DNA of 64,000 nt from Acanthacorydalis orientalis (taxonomy: Eukaryota; Arthropoda; Insecta; Megaloptera; Corydalidae), in contig CM068315.1 of assembly GCA_034766995.1 (NCBI GenBank), forward strand, positions 12,558,510 through 12,622,509. The letters run 5' to 3'. This document shows, piece by piece, positions 12,799 through 25,583 of the stretch. How positions within the stretch are numbered: position 1 is the first letter of the stretch; each line of letters begins with the position of its first letter. The notes under the pieces were generated by a model. The model searched no databases and was not told the origin of the DNA. It was given only the letters and a program-made list of their open reading frames with translations. A program made the position numbers and the translations under genes.

Positions 12799-12829
<31 letters not shown>

Positions 12830-12840
12830 ATGTATGTATG
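12785..12840. repeat. TA/TG compound microsatellite
   Basis: TA run followed by TGTGTGTG and TATG units. Confidence 0.85.
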
Positions 12841-13174
12841 AAATTCGAAACTTCATTACAGCTGTAGACAGAAAAAAGTTCACAGTCAATAAAAACGTTT
12901 AAATTAAGAATTAATACATCTAACCAAGATACTTAAAGAACTTGTAAGTTAGAATGAAGCAGGTAAAAGGTATAATGTATAAAATAGCCTTGAATACACA
13001 AGCAAAATAAAGTTCAAACATACAAGTTTTCGAGCTATTACCAACTCTTTGTTCAAGAGATACGAAGAGTAAGATTGCCGAAACATCAAGCTATCTCAAT
13101 GAATTTTCCAGAACGCTTGTTATGGCTTTTTACGAAATATACATACTCACGAACATATATTTGAACGCATATAT

Positions 13175-13205
<31 letters not shown>

Positions 13206-13710
13206 AGAGTACAGAAGCAATAAAGATTTCATGATCATTTTTATGTATATTGATTAAATTTTGTGCCAATGTAAGTACTATTCATATCATTTGGAATTTC
13301 GCGTCGAAAGAAAAATGCTTTATGATTTTATATCAATATCGAAATACAAATCTTGAGATAATATATTGAAAATAGATTTTAAATTCATTCAGTACAATTT
13401 TTCGTTGGATATTTCACAAAATATAAAAAAAATATTTACATTTGCATTCTCAAACGATGTTTCGTTTTACATTCCATATTGAAAGATATTCAATTTATTA
13501 ATTTTTTTATACATATATGACAATATTCATTCACTCTTACTTACGAAACTTGAAAGTTTACTTGAGAGCTTTCTGTGAATTTGAAACTAGTTAAATTAAT
13601 ATTAGTATTTTAAATTAGAGCTTGTGTTTAAATAAATGTTTTACTAATCAAATCTATGAACAATTTTAATTTTATGTCAACAAGATATATTGAAAATTAA
13701 AAAAATAATA

Positions 13711-13740
13711 CGTATATATATATATATATATATATATATA
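13711..13740. repeat. (TA)n on the left of a MITE
   Basis: TA run ending exactly at the MITE boundary at 13741. Confidence 0.85.
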
Positions 13741-13860
13741 ACAAATGGGCTGAAAAGTTCGTAGGCTGACACTCTAAAAAAAAATTTAAAAATTAATAAG
13801 ACTTAAAATTTTTTAAAAAATTTTTCTATTTAAGCCTGCGAACTTTTCAGCCCATCTGTT
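13741..13860. mobile_element. 120-bp mariner-type MITE inside a TA tract
   Basis: The left terminus is ACAAATGGGCTGAAAAGTTC followed by GTAGGCT. The reverse complement of the right terminus is AACAGATGGGCTGAAAAGTT followed by CGCAGGCT. The inverted repeats of about 28 bp are nearly perfect, and the central 60 bp are A/T-rich with no coding potential. TA runs flank it on both sides, so the TA target duplication cannot be separated from the microsatellite. The GGGCTGAAAAGTTCG type of terminus resembles mariner-family ends, which is the basis of the assignment. Confidence 0.8.
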
Positions 13861-13886
13861 ATATATATATATATATATATATATAT
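13861..13886. repeat. (TA)n on the right of a MITE
   Basis: TA run starting exactly at the MITE boundary. Confidence 0.85.
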
Positions 13887-15307
13887 GCAGTAGTTACAAT
13901 ATTGCTGTAATTTTCAAATGTTACTCATTTAAAAAAATGTTTCAATCGACTAGAAAAATGTTTTATTGAAATTCAGTGAATAAAATACAGACAAATTATT
14001 TAACATCATTAGGTTTTTTTAATAAAATATAAACCGACTTTATTATACGTACTACTACTCAAAATAATTAAGTGAGAAATATAAATTTAAAAAATGTATT
14101 AAAAAATATTAAAATTGTTCGAACACTTCATTGATACCGTTTTTTATTTATTTGAATTATTTTAAAATATTGTAAATTTCGTAACTGATTAAACGTTTGA
14201 GGTAACACTTTTCTTCAAAAAAATTGTTTTATAATACATTTTATACAAGCATTCATCACTGAATAATTAGAAAGTTTGAATACATCTGTTAATCTATTAA
14301 CAAATATGTACAAATTTAATCTAAAGTGTACTTTAATTTTAATTCAGAAATAGTTTTATTCAGTGAATACATGAATAAACGAGACTAAGATACTATAAAG
14401 CATTTAAATAAATGTTCAATTGTATGAAATTGATAAGTTATTAATTTAATGTTTAAGTTGTGTTGCTTCTCCTCGAGATCAGTGTTTGCGTATTTTCTAC
14501 GACTAGTTTAATCACAATTAACAATTAAAAGTTAATTGTTATTCTATAGATCCACCGATACAAATTTTTAGATCCACCTGTAGATGTCAGAAAATGAAAT
14601 ATCATATAAAATATACAAAAGTGACCTCGAGAAGAAGAAACATAAGTTAAAAATATCCAGATATACATGTTTTCAACAAATTACACTTGTGAATTTAATA
14701 TCATCTGGGAACGAACATTTAAAATACGTTTATTTCAATTATATTCTATGCAACCTCTATGAATTTTATTATAACAATTACAAAATAATGATTACATTAA
14801 ATATAATGTTTATCTCTAATGTTTAAATTCATTCTAAACAGTCTCCGTACTTACACATTATTTATATAGTCGTAGGGGTTAAAAGTATTTCATTCTGAAA
14901 CCAAATTATAAAAAAAATATTTATATACATCTATAAATTAAAAATTTAATTTAATTATATTACTGACATTCATCTTTTCTAGCAAATATAGATAAATAAA
15001 GAAAATATATTTTTAATTAACTCATTTTGTATAAACTGAACACATAATCACAAAGCAGCGTATAAAATTATTCATGTTTTATTAGATTTCGACATTTTTT
15101 ACAGTTGAGAAAGTTTCTATAATCGTATTTGTATTTCACAAACTTTATATTAAAGAAGAAAGAAACTAGAACATTTAGTGATGAGAAAACAATTTATTCT
15201 GAAAAGAGAGTAGAGTTGGTAGAATTTCAATTAAACCATGAGTGTTTTCCTTAATTTTATAAATGATTTTTATCTTTCGTTTGTGTTTACATTTCATTAA
15301 AATGTAA
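13887..15307. other. AT-rich non-coding DNA
   Basis: Nothing recognisable. An ATG-initiated frame of 80 codons at 14584-14826 is Lys-, Ile- and Asn-rich with no known motif. I treat it as chance in AT-rich DNA. Confidence 0.55.
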
Positions 15308-15340
15308 ACACACACACACATATATATATATACATATATA

Positions 15341-15904
15341 TTGGATTGGTAGAAAAATAATTGCGGTTTAGTTAGTTCATGCGGCACCAATTTGTCAAGC
15401 TTTTTGATTTTCCTGTTTTAAGAGGTCCAAAACTGTTGGATGACTATCGCCTAAATTTTATGCAAGCTCTCTAATTTTTGTGCATGGTTCTGATTCAACT
15501 AACACCTTTAGCTGGTCTTTATGAACTGAAGAATGCCTGTGACCTTCCTCTTCAAAGCTCTCGTCCCCAGGACGAAATTTTGAGACTACCATTAAACCGT
15601 ACATTCCTTAACAATACCCACGCAAGTCCTTAAAGCATCGCTTAGTTTATGAGCAATTTCTGCTGATTTACCACCTGTTTTGATCTCGTGCAAAAATCAT
15701 CTTATATACTTCTTCTCCGTCTTTAATTCAATAGCCCAATTTAAAGCAAAATTAAAATTAAAACCAAAGCCGATGTTACTAAAGTACATACCGAAAAATG
15801 CCCTTCAAATTGATATTAGCATCAACTCGATGAAATGACACTTTTGTTGAAAAAAATTAAGATTAGAATTCAAAAAAAAACCTCATTATTTTCCTACCAA
15901 CCAA
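15341..15904 (-). pseudogene. Mariner copy b, transposase fragment reaching VPHEL
   Basis: Termini TTGGATTGGTAGAAAAATAA (left) and, in reverse complement, TTGGTTGGTAGGAAAATAAT (right), next to TA tracts on both sides. The minus strand keeps remnants of the N-terminal DNA-binding domain. It also keeps the linker: the KIKKLDKLVPHELT segment at about 15369-15411 matches the mariner K-L-D-x-W-V-P-H-E-L hallmark just before the catalytic core. The frame then runs directly into the terminal repeat, so the whole D,D34D domain is deleted. This breakpoint lies further downstream than in copies a and d, showing a separate deletion. Frameshifts and stops are present. Confidence 0.85.
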
Positions 15905-17256
15905 ATATATATATATATATATATATAAACATTAAAAATATACATGATCTAATCTTTATATAGATAATGATTTAATATGCTCACATTAAAATTTATAATT
16001 AACAGTAAAAACGATTCATTGCGATAATGTGATGTTAAATATTATAAAATATATACTACAGAATTATTTTTGTAGAATATTCTTCATTTTCTTTAGAATA
16101 AAATGCAACTTATATCTGTATTTATTTTAAAATACAATTTAAAACTAATATGAAATAATCACTAAAATGATTCCAAATGAACAAAATGTAAAAATAAACA
16201 AAATAATGATCTTTTTTTAATTAGTATAAAACGATTAAAATATTTTATTTTGATGACAGCTGCGATTTTTATCTATACTTAAAGATAATAGTATCATATT
16301 TTGTGTATGTTTTTATAATACTAATAATTTTGTCTTGAAAAAATATCCATCATTTACATATTTTAATCAAATATGAGCCAAGATTACAATTGTCTTATCT
16401 TCAATAATATAAAATTGTTATTGTATAAGTATGTTAGTCAAACAATCATTATTTTAAATACTTATTTATATTTTTTCTCTAATTTGAAATAATAATATGT
16501 TATTTTCTTACTACTATTTCTACAAATATACCCACATAAAATTGTACTTTCTCTAGCAAAGAACTTAAAAATATTTGAAAGTGTAACAGGTTTTTATCGA
16601 TTTATTATGTACTTTACACATTATATACGCATATTGTTTTACTGCTACGTTGATATTTTTAGAAGTACACTTAATTACATTGCAAGCAGACAGTTATTTT
16701 GTATATTAAATGAAAAGTAAGTAATCTATAAGTATATAGAAATTACATTGTTGCCTTAAAATGTTTACATTTTTCTATAATATAATTACATATTTCACTA
16801 TATTTTTTATCTATTTTAAAACATGCTAGTCATGTTTTACAATTTATTTTGAAATTAAGTTAAATTTCCTGTACAGTGTAAACATATTACCCGGATATTA
16901 AGTTTAAGCTATAATCAACTATAGAAAATAGAATTAAAATCTATTAAAAAGGAAAAGCTAACGTAGGGTGGAAAATATATAAAAATTACATACATATTTT
17001 TACATTTGCTCTTTTACGTCACATTTCAAATTCTACTAAATCAAATACCATCAAAATTTATTTTATAATCGGAGTCCTTGCACTTTCATATTTATGGACA
17101 CGGTTTTCATGTTATCGCAGAAAACGTATATACATAAAATAGTGTTCCAAAACTCTAAAAAGGTTGTCAAACTAAAAAAAGTTATGTTTACCTTTCATAT
17201 AATTTACTGCATATACACATAACAGAACTTAAATTATGCACACACATATGCTCACA

Positions 17257-17257
17257 A

Positions 17258-17297
<40 letters not shown>
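17257..17297. repeat. TG/TA compound microsatellite
   Basis: TGTGTG run followed by a TA run. Confidence 0.85.
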
Positions 17298-18016
17298 GTA
17301 AATTTAAATAAGAATATAATAAAGAATGCTTTATAATAAAATTAATATTTGAAAAGATAAATAATTACAAATTATTTAAAAGATAACTTCATAATTAATA
17401 GAAATAAATTCAGAATTAATTAATTTCGTATTATTAAAGTGTAATGTTTACAAATATTGTCTGTCTTAAATTCACTTATTATAGGAAATAATAAATTTAT
17501 CCTAACTGACATAAATATATCAATTCTGTATTTGTTTATTTATTTCACAGCTAACAAAGATGAATCTCTAGTGGATTATCTTTTTTTTTTTTAAAAAATA
17601 TAGTCTACTGCACTTTTCTCCGTTACAATAATCCCTCCCTACATCTGTTCTATAGTAAAAGTCTCACTGAAGGTAAAGAAACAACTTTTGAAGTAATTTT
17701 CTTCTTGAAATATGAGAATATGAAGAGTGGTTCTTATTGTATGGCAATTCGCGCTTTCACACAATACGTTTTACTTTAGGGCTATGACTGAAAGTAAATA
17801 TTTCGTCTTGTGTACTGTCTTGCTCATTTATACTTGTTATAACACAAATATTTTCTGTTTTTTTTTTCAAATAAATATTAAAAATTCTTATCGGTACATT
17901 GACCAACTTTTAAATACTTTTAATGTATTAAATATTAAAAAAAGAAAGAAAATCAGTAACAAAAAATGTATTTTTGTGTAGAACGAATCTTCACTCAATT
18001 CCTATTACTACTATTG

Positions 18017-18018
<2 letters not shown>

Positions 18019-18084
<66 letters not shown>

Positions 18085-18108
18085 TTCTGCGATTAATAAC
18101 GTAACTAC

Positions 18109-18139
<31 letters not shown>

Positions 18140-18164
18140 AAGAGGGAGAGAGAGAGGGAGAGAT
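18019..18164. repeat. TA and GA compound microsatellites
   Basis: A 64-bp TA run, then about 25 bp of unique DNA, then a second TA run passing into imperfect GA repeats (AGAGAGAG, AGGGAGAG). Confidence 0.85.
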
Positions 18165-18440
18165 TAATTACACAGTACTGGAAATAAAAATGAAAGAAAA
18201 TGATATATTTTAATTGGTTTCATTTTTGAACAACGCGCTAGTTATTAAAATAGCATATTATAATGTAATATAATTTTCATTTTACTCTCATCGAATTTTA
18301 TATAATTAATATGTAGTAATAAATCAAAAATCTAGCTTCAAAAATAACAAATTATATCTGCATTCCTATAATTAAGAGGTTAAAAAATGAATTTGTATTT
18401 TTATGTTTTATCTTCATAACATGTAATATAAATAAATCTA

Positions 18441-18441
<1 letters not shown>

Positions 18442-18492
<51 letters not shown>
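18442..18492. repeat. CT/TA compound microsatellite
   Basis: CT run passing into TA. It is the inverse arrangement of the TA/GA tract 300 bp upstream. Confidence 0.85.
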
Positions 18493-18494
<2 letters not shown>

Positions 18495-18848
18495 ATTGAT
18501 TGAGACTTACTATAATTATTTACGATTTACATGAATCGCCAACAAAATTAAAAAAAGCATAAAAAATAAAACAGTAAATACAAGACATTTGACAAAAGTA
18601 AAAATCATTTAAACTTGCACAGTAGTTAATAAATTTTGAAATATTATTAAGTTTTTTTTAATTATTTAAATAAAATACCTTGTAATCATTAACGAAATTA
18701 AAAAAAAAAAACAATAAAAAAATAAATTGCGCTGCAGAATTATTTTTATTTCAAGTTAACGCTCTATTATCGAGCAATTGAAATATATTTTTTTAAATGT
18801 GGTAATTCATGAACACTAAACGTCGTAAAATAAAATCTGATATGTACT

Positions 18849-18884
18849 TACACACACACTCATGTATGTATATATATATATATG

Positions 18885-18928
<44 letters not shown>
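18849..18928. repeat. CA/TA compound microsatellite
   Basis: CACACACA, a short spacer, then TA runs broken by GTATGTA. Confidence 0.85.
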
Positions 18929-18930
<2 letters not shown>

Positions 18931-19156
18931 GCGCATCTTCATCTTATTCAAATTCTGTGACCAAGTATTTATCATTACAGAAATTTTAATAGATAGTACT
19001 TGTAAAAAGAATACATAATATTGGCTGACAGAATCGTTTCAGTTATAATGAAAAATGTTATAAAATGCACCTAATGATATAGCCAATAAAAGATTCAAAA
19101 CCGCCACATCAATAATTCCGACTCTCTCTCGAGAAAACAAAAAAAAAAAAAGTAAA

Positions 19157-19700
19157 ATACTTACAAACTTTTCGATCACACTCCGGGCGCACTCACTCGT
19201 CTTCAGCAAGAAAGCAAAACAATATGTTGTAGTGGTCCTCCATCTCACTCGGATCTACGTAAATTGTTGTGTTTAGTGACGCGACGTCAATGTAGAGGAT
19301 GGTGGCATGGTCGACCATACCGTGGCGTACAACGAGGGACGGTATAAAAATCAATATTCCATACGGTGGCGGAGGAACTGGCGGGCTCTGAGCGCGGAAC
19401 GACTGCGCACGAAATCATGCTGCACGTTGCAGCCCTTTGGCCTCTATCGGGGGCGAACAGTAGCCCGGTAACCGCGTTCACCCTCGCAACACTAACATCC
19501 GCCAGTGAAACGGCAGCAGTTCATCGCCGTTGAGAAGACGTTTTATCGACAACGTACAACAGGCACCCAACGTTAACAGTTAGTCACACCGTTACAATTA
19601 ACGGAAAGCTCGTGTGCGTCCGTAAACAAATCCACCATCGGATTACGGTTTTAAAAACTGTAACGTCGCACGCAAATGCGAAATATCGCTCGTAGATTTG
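19157..19700 (-). promoter_or_regulatory. CpG-rich island: candidate promoter and first exon
   Basis: This is the clearest compositional change in the window. From about 19160 to 19700 the sequence is GC-balanced with dense CpG (for example GAGCGCGGAACGACTGCGCA). On the minus strand AAGTTT is followed by GTAAGTAT at about 19163, a near-perfect splice donor, so a 5' untranslated or short coding exon could end there. ATG-initiated frames upstream on that strand are short (one of about 16 codons), so the exon is probably mostly untranslated. On the plus strand GGTATAAAAATC at about 19341 resembles a TATA box, so transcription could also run the other way. No conserved protein is readable. Strand and gene identity are inference. 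Confidence 0.4.
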
Positions 19701-20584
19701 CTTTAAAAGAAAAATACAATACACTTAGTTTTCAACGTCTTCGTTTTCTGAATTTTCTTTTCGTTTTCTTTTCTTCTGTTCGTTGAATATCGTGCGCTGT
19801 GTCGCTTGATTAAATTTCAGTTTTCATTCAACCTGTTTGTACCAGTGAGAAAATAATAACTGCTTTCATCGTTTACTTGATGTCATGTTTGTCAATGATC
19901 GTTTTAAGCATGCGTCTGTGTGTGTAATTTTTTGTATTTCTTTTACAAACACTTGAACGTGTATGACATTTGTATGAAAAAAAATATATCAAACAATAAG
20001 TAAATGTTTAAAAGGTTCGTTTTTTAAAAATAATTGTACCAAAAATTTTTAAATAAAAATCTAACGATGTCAATTAATCATTACGTTTAGAGGTTATGTA
20101 AAGTAATGGCGGCTAAAATATAAAAAAACTCGTATTTTCTCTTACTGTTTACGTTTAACAGTGTCAAGACTGTCTTTAATATACATATTAATATAGAAAT
20201 TTAATATTTTATATATGTGCTTTTGAGACTAATCAATCTTTTTACGTTCAATGTACATAAATGTATTTATATGTGATATATTCTAAGTGAAATGTACGAT
20301 ATCTGTGTGTTGTAAAGTGGAAATCAGTACTTTATTCTTTGTGACACATGTGACACATTAGTTTGAAGTTTTATGTCTGTTTTTGTGTGTGTGTTCTATT
20401 GTAAATTGTGTTTTAAAAGCTAGAGCTCTAACGGTAATGGATTCAATTGAGGAAAGAAAAATAGAAAAATAATAACGTAGAAGTCAAAGATTTCTATCAT
20501 TGTACATTCTCGTATCATTATAGTGTTTTGCATGTAAACGCCATAAATGTAAATATATAGTTTGATTTCCATCTTTTACATACA

Positions 20585-20587
<3 letters not shown>

Positions 20588-20636
<49 letters not shown>
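20588..20636. repeat. (TA)n microsatellite
   Basis: Pure TA run flanked by ACAATCA and GGTTGTG. Confidence 0.9.
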
Positions 20637-20637
<1 letters not shown>

Positions 20638-21129
20638 TTGTGAGAGAATATTAAAATTGAAGAAAAATGCCAGCAGTTTGAATTAATTCTTGCGATAAAA
20701 AACGTTTTTCCAATATATAACTTTTCTTTTAAATGTGCTGAAATCTGTTTAAAAATGTTCTTTTTAGAGTATCATTTGTTGCTGATATTCTCAGTGTAAT
20801 ATTTTTCCAATAGAAAAAATTAAATAATCTGTTAATTTATTTTGATAATTAATACAAAGTTATATTTTTAATAAATATAAACAGAAAATTTATTATTTAT
20901 TTCTATTTAATTCAATTATACATATTTTTCTTTATTAATTTTATTTTTTATGTTATTTTTTTATCATGGTATAATCGTTTTATTTAAATAAATTAAAGTG
21001 AAATATGAGAAAAGTAATATAAATTATTAATATAAAAGATTAACTTTTAAACAAACACAACATTATTAAAATAGTAATAAAATAATTTGTTTCCTATACA
21101 GTAATTCCAAAATGCTTATCGTACTATAT

Positions 21130-21131
<2 letters not shown>

Positions 21132-21178
<47 letters not shown>
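21132..21178. repeat. (TA)n microsatellite
   Basis: Pure TA run ending in CACATA. Confidence 0.9.
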
Positions 21179-21181
<3 letters not shown>

Positions 21182-21638
21182 TTCTTATGTACTTTGTCTG
21201 ACCATTTCCAAGTATTAATATTTACCAAATTTTTCCGCATTTTATATTTGCATTGCATAATTATTTAAAATGTGGACTGCACTTAAAATATTGAAAGGTT
21301 TAATTGACATTAATATTTAATTGTATTATATATAACACTAAATAAAATTAAATGATACAGCTTAAAATATTATCTATTAATCCTAAAGATGTACTTATAA
21401 ACAGCTAAACGAATATAATTCTAAAATGATTTAGTACACAAATTCGTAGAATGTTCGTACAATAAAAAAATTCTTAATTAAATGACGAGCTTTGAAATCA
21501 TACATTTTGAATAATGAATGATTTACAGCGTATTATATTTTTTGTTAATGTGCCATAACAGAAAACAGAAATTTCAAGAATCAATTTTACCAAAGATATA
21601 TCGTACATATAATTGTATTAACGGAAGTAGGAAAATGG

Positions 21639-21641
<3 letters not shown>

Positions 21642-21686
<45 letters not shown>
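21642..21686. repeat. TA/TG compound microsatellite
   Basis: TA run followed by seven TG units. Confidence 0.9.
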
Positions 21687-21876
21687 AATAAGTTGTCACA
21701 TAAAGATCTATAAACTCATATATTGATTCGTCGATAATTAATAAACCAAAAATATTGTTTGTTTATTCTTAGTCCATATTTTATTTCAGGAGAGTATTTC
21801 AAGTACTTATTGTAAATTATTTAAAACAGTACTCTATATTAAAACGTTATATTTTTAATTAAAATATAAAATTTTC

Positions 21877-21984
21877 TATATATATATATATATACGTATA
21901 TAATATATATATATATATTTATATATACATATATATATACATACATATATATACACATACATATATATATATATATATACATAC

Positions 21985-22015
<31 letters not shown>

Positions 22016-22088
22016 CATATGTACATGCATACATATGTACATGCATACATACATATACATATATACATACATATACATATATACATAC

Positions 22089-22120
<32 letters not shown>

Positions 22121-22177
22121 ATACATTCATATATATATACATATATACAGACATATATATATATATATATATATATG
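21877..22177. repeat. Compound ATAC/TA repeat of about 300 bp
   Basis: TA runs alternate with ATACATACAT units. A GTACATGCATACATAT unit occurs twice in tandem near 22020-22055 and an ATATACATACATATAC unit is repeated after it. The open frames across it on the minus strand encode only Tyr, Ile, Cys, Met and Val and are not genes. Confidence 0.9.
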
Positions 22178-22471
22178 CGCTGAAAATCTAAGAATATTTT
22201 AATTACGGAAACATAGAACTGAAAGACTACTAGTTTGTGTAATTTAGAAAAATATAATTGATGTTTAAAATATTGGTAATTTACGAGCAAAGTAAAGAAG
22301 TATTCAAATTAAATGTCAGTAAACAAACATTTCTTTTAACTTATAAATTGCTTTTCTTTGACGCCTGAGTTTTAATAATTTCTAATTAAAAAGCAAATCA
22401 AATTTTAGTGTTTGAAAGTTTAAATTATGAATTTCAATTTAAAATACTTAATATACACCCACTTATACATT

Positions 22472-22505
<34 letters not shown>

Positions 22506-22974
22506 TACTATTTTCATGTGCAGCTTAGAAATTTATTTTTATATTGATATATCAATTTTCATTTTATATTATTTAAAATTGAAAAATTTTTTGGTTTAAT
22601 TAGTGTATGTACTTGAAAATTGGTCATTTATTAAATAAAAATAATTTATTAAATAAAATTATGAAAAATACTTTATAACAAAATGAAGTTTTTAAAGAAA
22701 TAATTGTTTTTGGTGAAAATAGGACATAATATATAAATTATTAAACATAATTTAGGTTCCAGTAAAAAAACTGTACCAGCTACCCTTACGGCTCACGCCA
22801 ACCTTTTGAATATGTAATGATTATTTAATTAGTCGTATAATTAGTTATTAATTTAAATATTTTAGACATTAACATATAACATTTTCGAAAATGTAAATTG
22901 TCAAATTATTTTAATTATAAATTTTAATAGTTGCACATAAAAAGTGCGTCAATTTACACACAGAACAAACGTAC

Positions 22975-22988
22975 ACACACATACACAA

Positions 22989-23029
<41 letters not shown>
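22975..23029. repeat. CA/TA compound microsatellite
   Basis: Short CA run, ATATATACATA transition, then a TA run. Confidence 0.85.
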
Positions 23030-23034
<5 letters not shown>

Positions 23035-23174
23035 TTCAAAGAAACTACCATCCTCCTTTTTATGAATCAAATTTATCTGTAATGAATAAATTTTTGAGAA
23101 TATTAATTTTTGAAAATTAATTTTTTAATTTATGTATGTTAGTCTATGAAACAAATTTTGGAAAATTATACACA

Positions 23175-23176
<2 letters not shown>

Positions 23177-23219
<43 letters not shown>
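23177..23219. repeat. (TA)n microsatellite
   Basis: Pure TA run of about 43 bp. Confidence 0.9.
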
Positions 23220-23222
<3 letters not shown>

Positions 23223-23516
23223 AATCAAATAAAGTAAATCGTGACATTAATCAAAAATTTGTTATAAAACCTAGATTTTAAGTTTGCTTTAGGTAATCTT
23301 AGAGATTTAATTTAGAATAATTTAAAAATCATATTTCCACACATATTTGTTCTAAATATTTATTTTAAATTAATTACAGTTATAAATTCTTCTACAGATT
23401 GAAATTATTTTTAACTAGATTTTTTCTTAATATGGAATTTGAAAAATCAGAATATTTTCTATTGAAGCTTTTTTTATAGTATTCATAACACATCGGTATA
23501 TAGAAACATTTTTAAT

Positions 23517-23518
<2 letters not shown>

Positions 23519-23557
<39 letters not shown>
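23519..23557. repeat. (TA)n microsatellite
   Basis: Pure TA run ending in GTACA. Confidence 0.9.
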
Positions 23558-23561
<4 letters not shown>

Positions 23562-23856
23562 TTTTGAACTATAAGCAAGCTGTTTAATTACTTGAAACAC
23601 TTCGTGACGCATTTTAAATAAAATCATGAAATTTCCATATTCATCATAAAACAAATTTTATTCATACTAAAGCAGTTGGTGAATCTATGTGAAATAATTA
23701 CACATCTGGTAACGTTGAAATACGGTTTTTGCAGATGACTTCTTCGTTACTCATTACTATTCTCTAAAACTATATACATTAATGCTTTGTTTTGAATTAA
23801 ATGCGTTTGTTTTTCTGACGGGTGTATAAATCTTTGTATTTAAAACATAGAATGTA

Positions 23857-23859
<3 letters not shown>

Positions 23860-23902
<43 letters not shown>

Positions 23903-23934
23903 GAACACACACACACACATATATATATATATAT
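23860..23934. repeat. TA/CA/TA compound microsatellite
   Basis: A CA-rich centre (with one CGAA interruption) is bracketed by TA runs on both sides. Confidence 0.9.
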
Positions 23935-24459
23935 GGGAGTGTGTTTGTATATGTAAAGTATTGACAAAATAAAATTGTAAGGTTATTATTTTAAGGATAA
24001 CATTTCTTGAACGAAATAATTATTTTATATGAGTACTTATCGACTGTATATAGTTGAATGAAAAGTGCTTTATAAAGTATTGGAAAATAACAAAATTTCA
24101 CCCAAACATAGTTATTTCATTTTGAAAAGTGTTGTTGATTCAAAAAAATAAATAACTGTCGTTTATGTGTGTGTTGTATATCTGTATGTGTATATATAAA
24201 TAATTTAAATAACACTTGAAATATTATCTTTGATAGATAAATCTCTTCAATTCATTTTATCTCGCATAAACACAATTAAATTTCCTAATTCAATTAATAA
24301 CAAGTTATTTACTACAATAATATTTTACTTTGTATTTTTAATTAACATCTTTCAAATGTTTAAGAATATCATGTCAATGATTCGAAGAATCAGCAAAATT
24401 ATTTTTTGTTAATGCATATGTTAAATAGTTATAACGTTTTTTTCTTTTTCACAAATATT

Positions 24460-24600
24460 TTTTTCTCCTTCTACAAACCACAAAAAAACTTCCTATCAAA
24501 AATATTCAATAAATCATTTTGGTGAATTTTGATTGTTGTTTATGCGTATTTCTATAGTGATATCATTATATGTAGACCACCAATGTACAAAAAATCTGTA
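24460..24600 (+). repeat. Dispersed repeat family R, copy 1
   Basis: Aligns with the copies at 52916, 36100 (inverted), 47355 (inverted) and 34139 (inverted). Shared words in order are ACAAACCACAAAAAAA, TCAAAAATATTCAATAAATC, TTTTGATTGTTGTTTATGCG and TATTTCTATAGTGAT. No coding potential, no terminal inverted repeats and no tRNA-like promoter boxes were seen, so the class is unknown. A LINE or SINE 3' end is possible. Confidence 0.6.
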
Positions 24601-24960
24601 ACTATGTGAATTTTAATGAATTTTAGGTAATTTTTTTAACATTTTTTTATAAATAAACAAGATTAAGTACATACACATAATTGCAGTATAATTATGTGTC
24701 GTTGCTATTTGTAATTTTAATTGAAGATAATTTCTTAATAAATCTAATTTTATTTTTTATTTAAAAGTCTATTTTATAAAAACAATTATTGTAGATAATA
24801 TATAAAACTTTTTAACAGAATAAATAAAGATTTTAAATGTCTATAGAAACATCAGCGTTGAACTGAAATGAAAAAAAGAATATTCTTTTAGTTAAGAACT
24901 CTAATATTTTGTATTTCTACTTTCTTACTTTATTCTCGTAGACAAAAAGAATAAATCATT

Positions 24961-24997
<37 letters not shown>
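24961..24997. repeat. (TA)n microsatellite
   Basis: Pure TA run. Confidence 0.9.
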
Positions 24998-24999
<2 letters not shown>

Positions 25000-25315
25000 T
25001 CAACATATTGCTATATTTTGAATTAATTCTCATCTTTAATTAATTTCTACAATTATAAGAAATCTGCATTTAAGCTATATTAGCAAAATCACTAACCTCT
25101 AATTAAGCAAACTTTTGCTTTACTAATAGAAGCAACCTAAATTAAATTTAATTATGTAAGTACTGGATATTTATTACTCTATAAAACGTTAGAATTGCTA
25201 GGATATATAAGTACTTGGGACACATCATCCGCATGTGAATACGTTACTAGCTTACGTGTTATTAAATTTTGATCATACTTCAACCTTTCTACCTTGCTAT
25301 ACACATGTTTTCCAT

Positions 25316-25318
<3 letters not shown>

Positions 25319-25385
<67 letters not shown>

Positions 25386-25412
25386 ATATATATATGTGTA
25401 TATATATATATA
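25319..25412. repeat. Long (TA)n with TG interruptions
   Basis: About 60 bp of pure TA, then TGTGTATATATA units. Confidence 0.9.
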
Positions 25413-25539
25413 TTCATTTATAAGGTTGAGAAATTAAACTTCATTATATCATAAGGAAACTCGAAGGTACAAATCGAATAAAATTACTATTACTTTACTT
25501 TCTATTCATATATGTGTAGACATACGTACATGTAAGTGA

Positions 25540-25541
<2 letters not shown>

Positions 25542-25582
<41 letters not shown>
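25542..25582. repeat. (TA)n microsatellite
   Basis: Pure TA run. Confidence 0.9.

Positions 25583-25583
<1 letters not shown>

Larger units (their letters stand above)
15905..19030. other. AT-rich DNA with several microsatellites
   Basis: No gene recognised. The frame at 17727-17981 is low-complexity and shows no domain. Microsatellites inside are listed separately. Confidence 0.55.
19870..24459. other. AT-rich DNA dense in microsatellites
   Basis: No gene recognised. TA-based tracts recur about every 0.4-0.8 kb (20588, 21132, 21642, 21877, 22473, 22975, 23177, 23519, 23860). A short GC-richer segment near 22755-22800 could not be assigned. Confidence 0.6.

Noticed and set aside
13055..13100. 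GCCGAAACATC sequence resembling the 3' half of a hammerhead
   Set aside because: The CUGANGA box is absent (ACGAAGA at the expected place) and no stem II can be drawn.
21877..22177. Repeated units that might suggest a CRISPR array
   Set aside because: The units are microsatellite ATAC/TA variants without unique spacers, and the DNA is eukaryotic.
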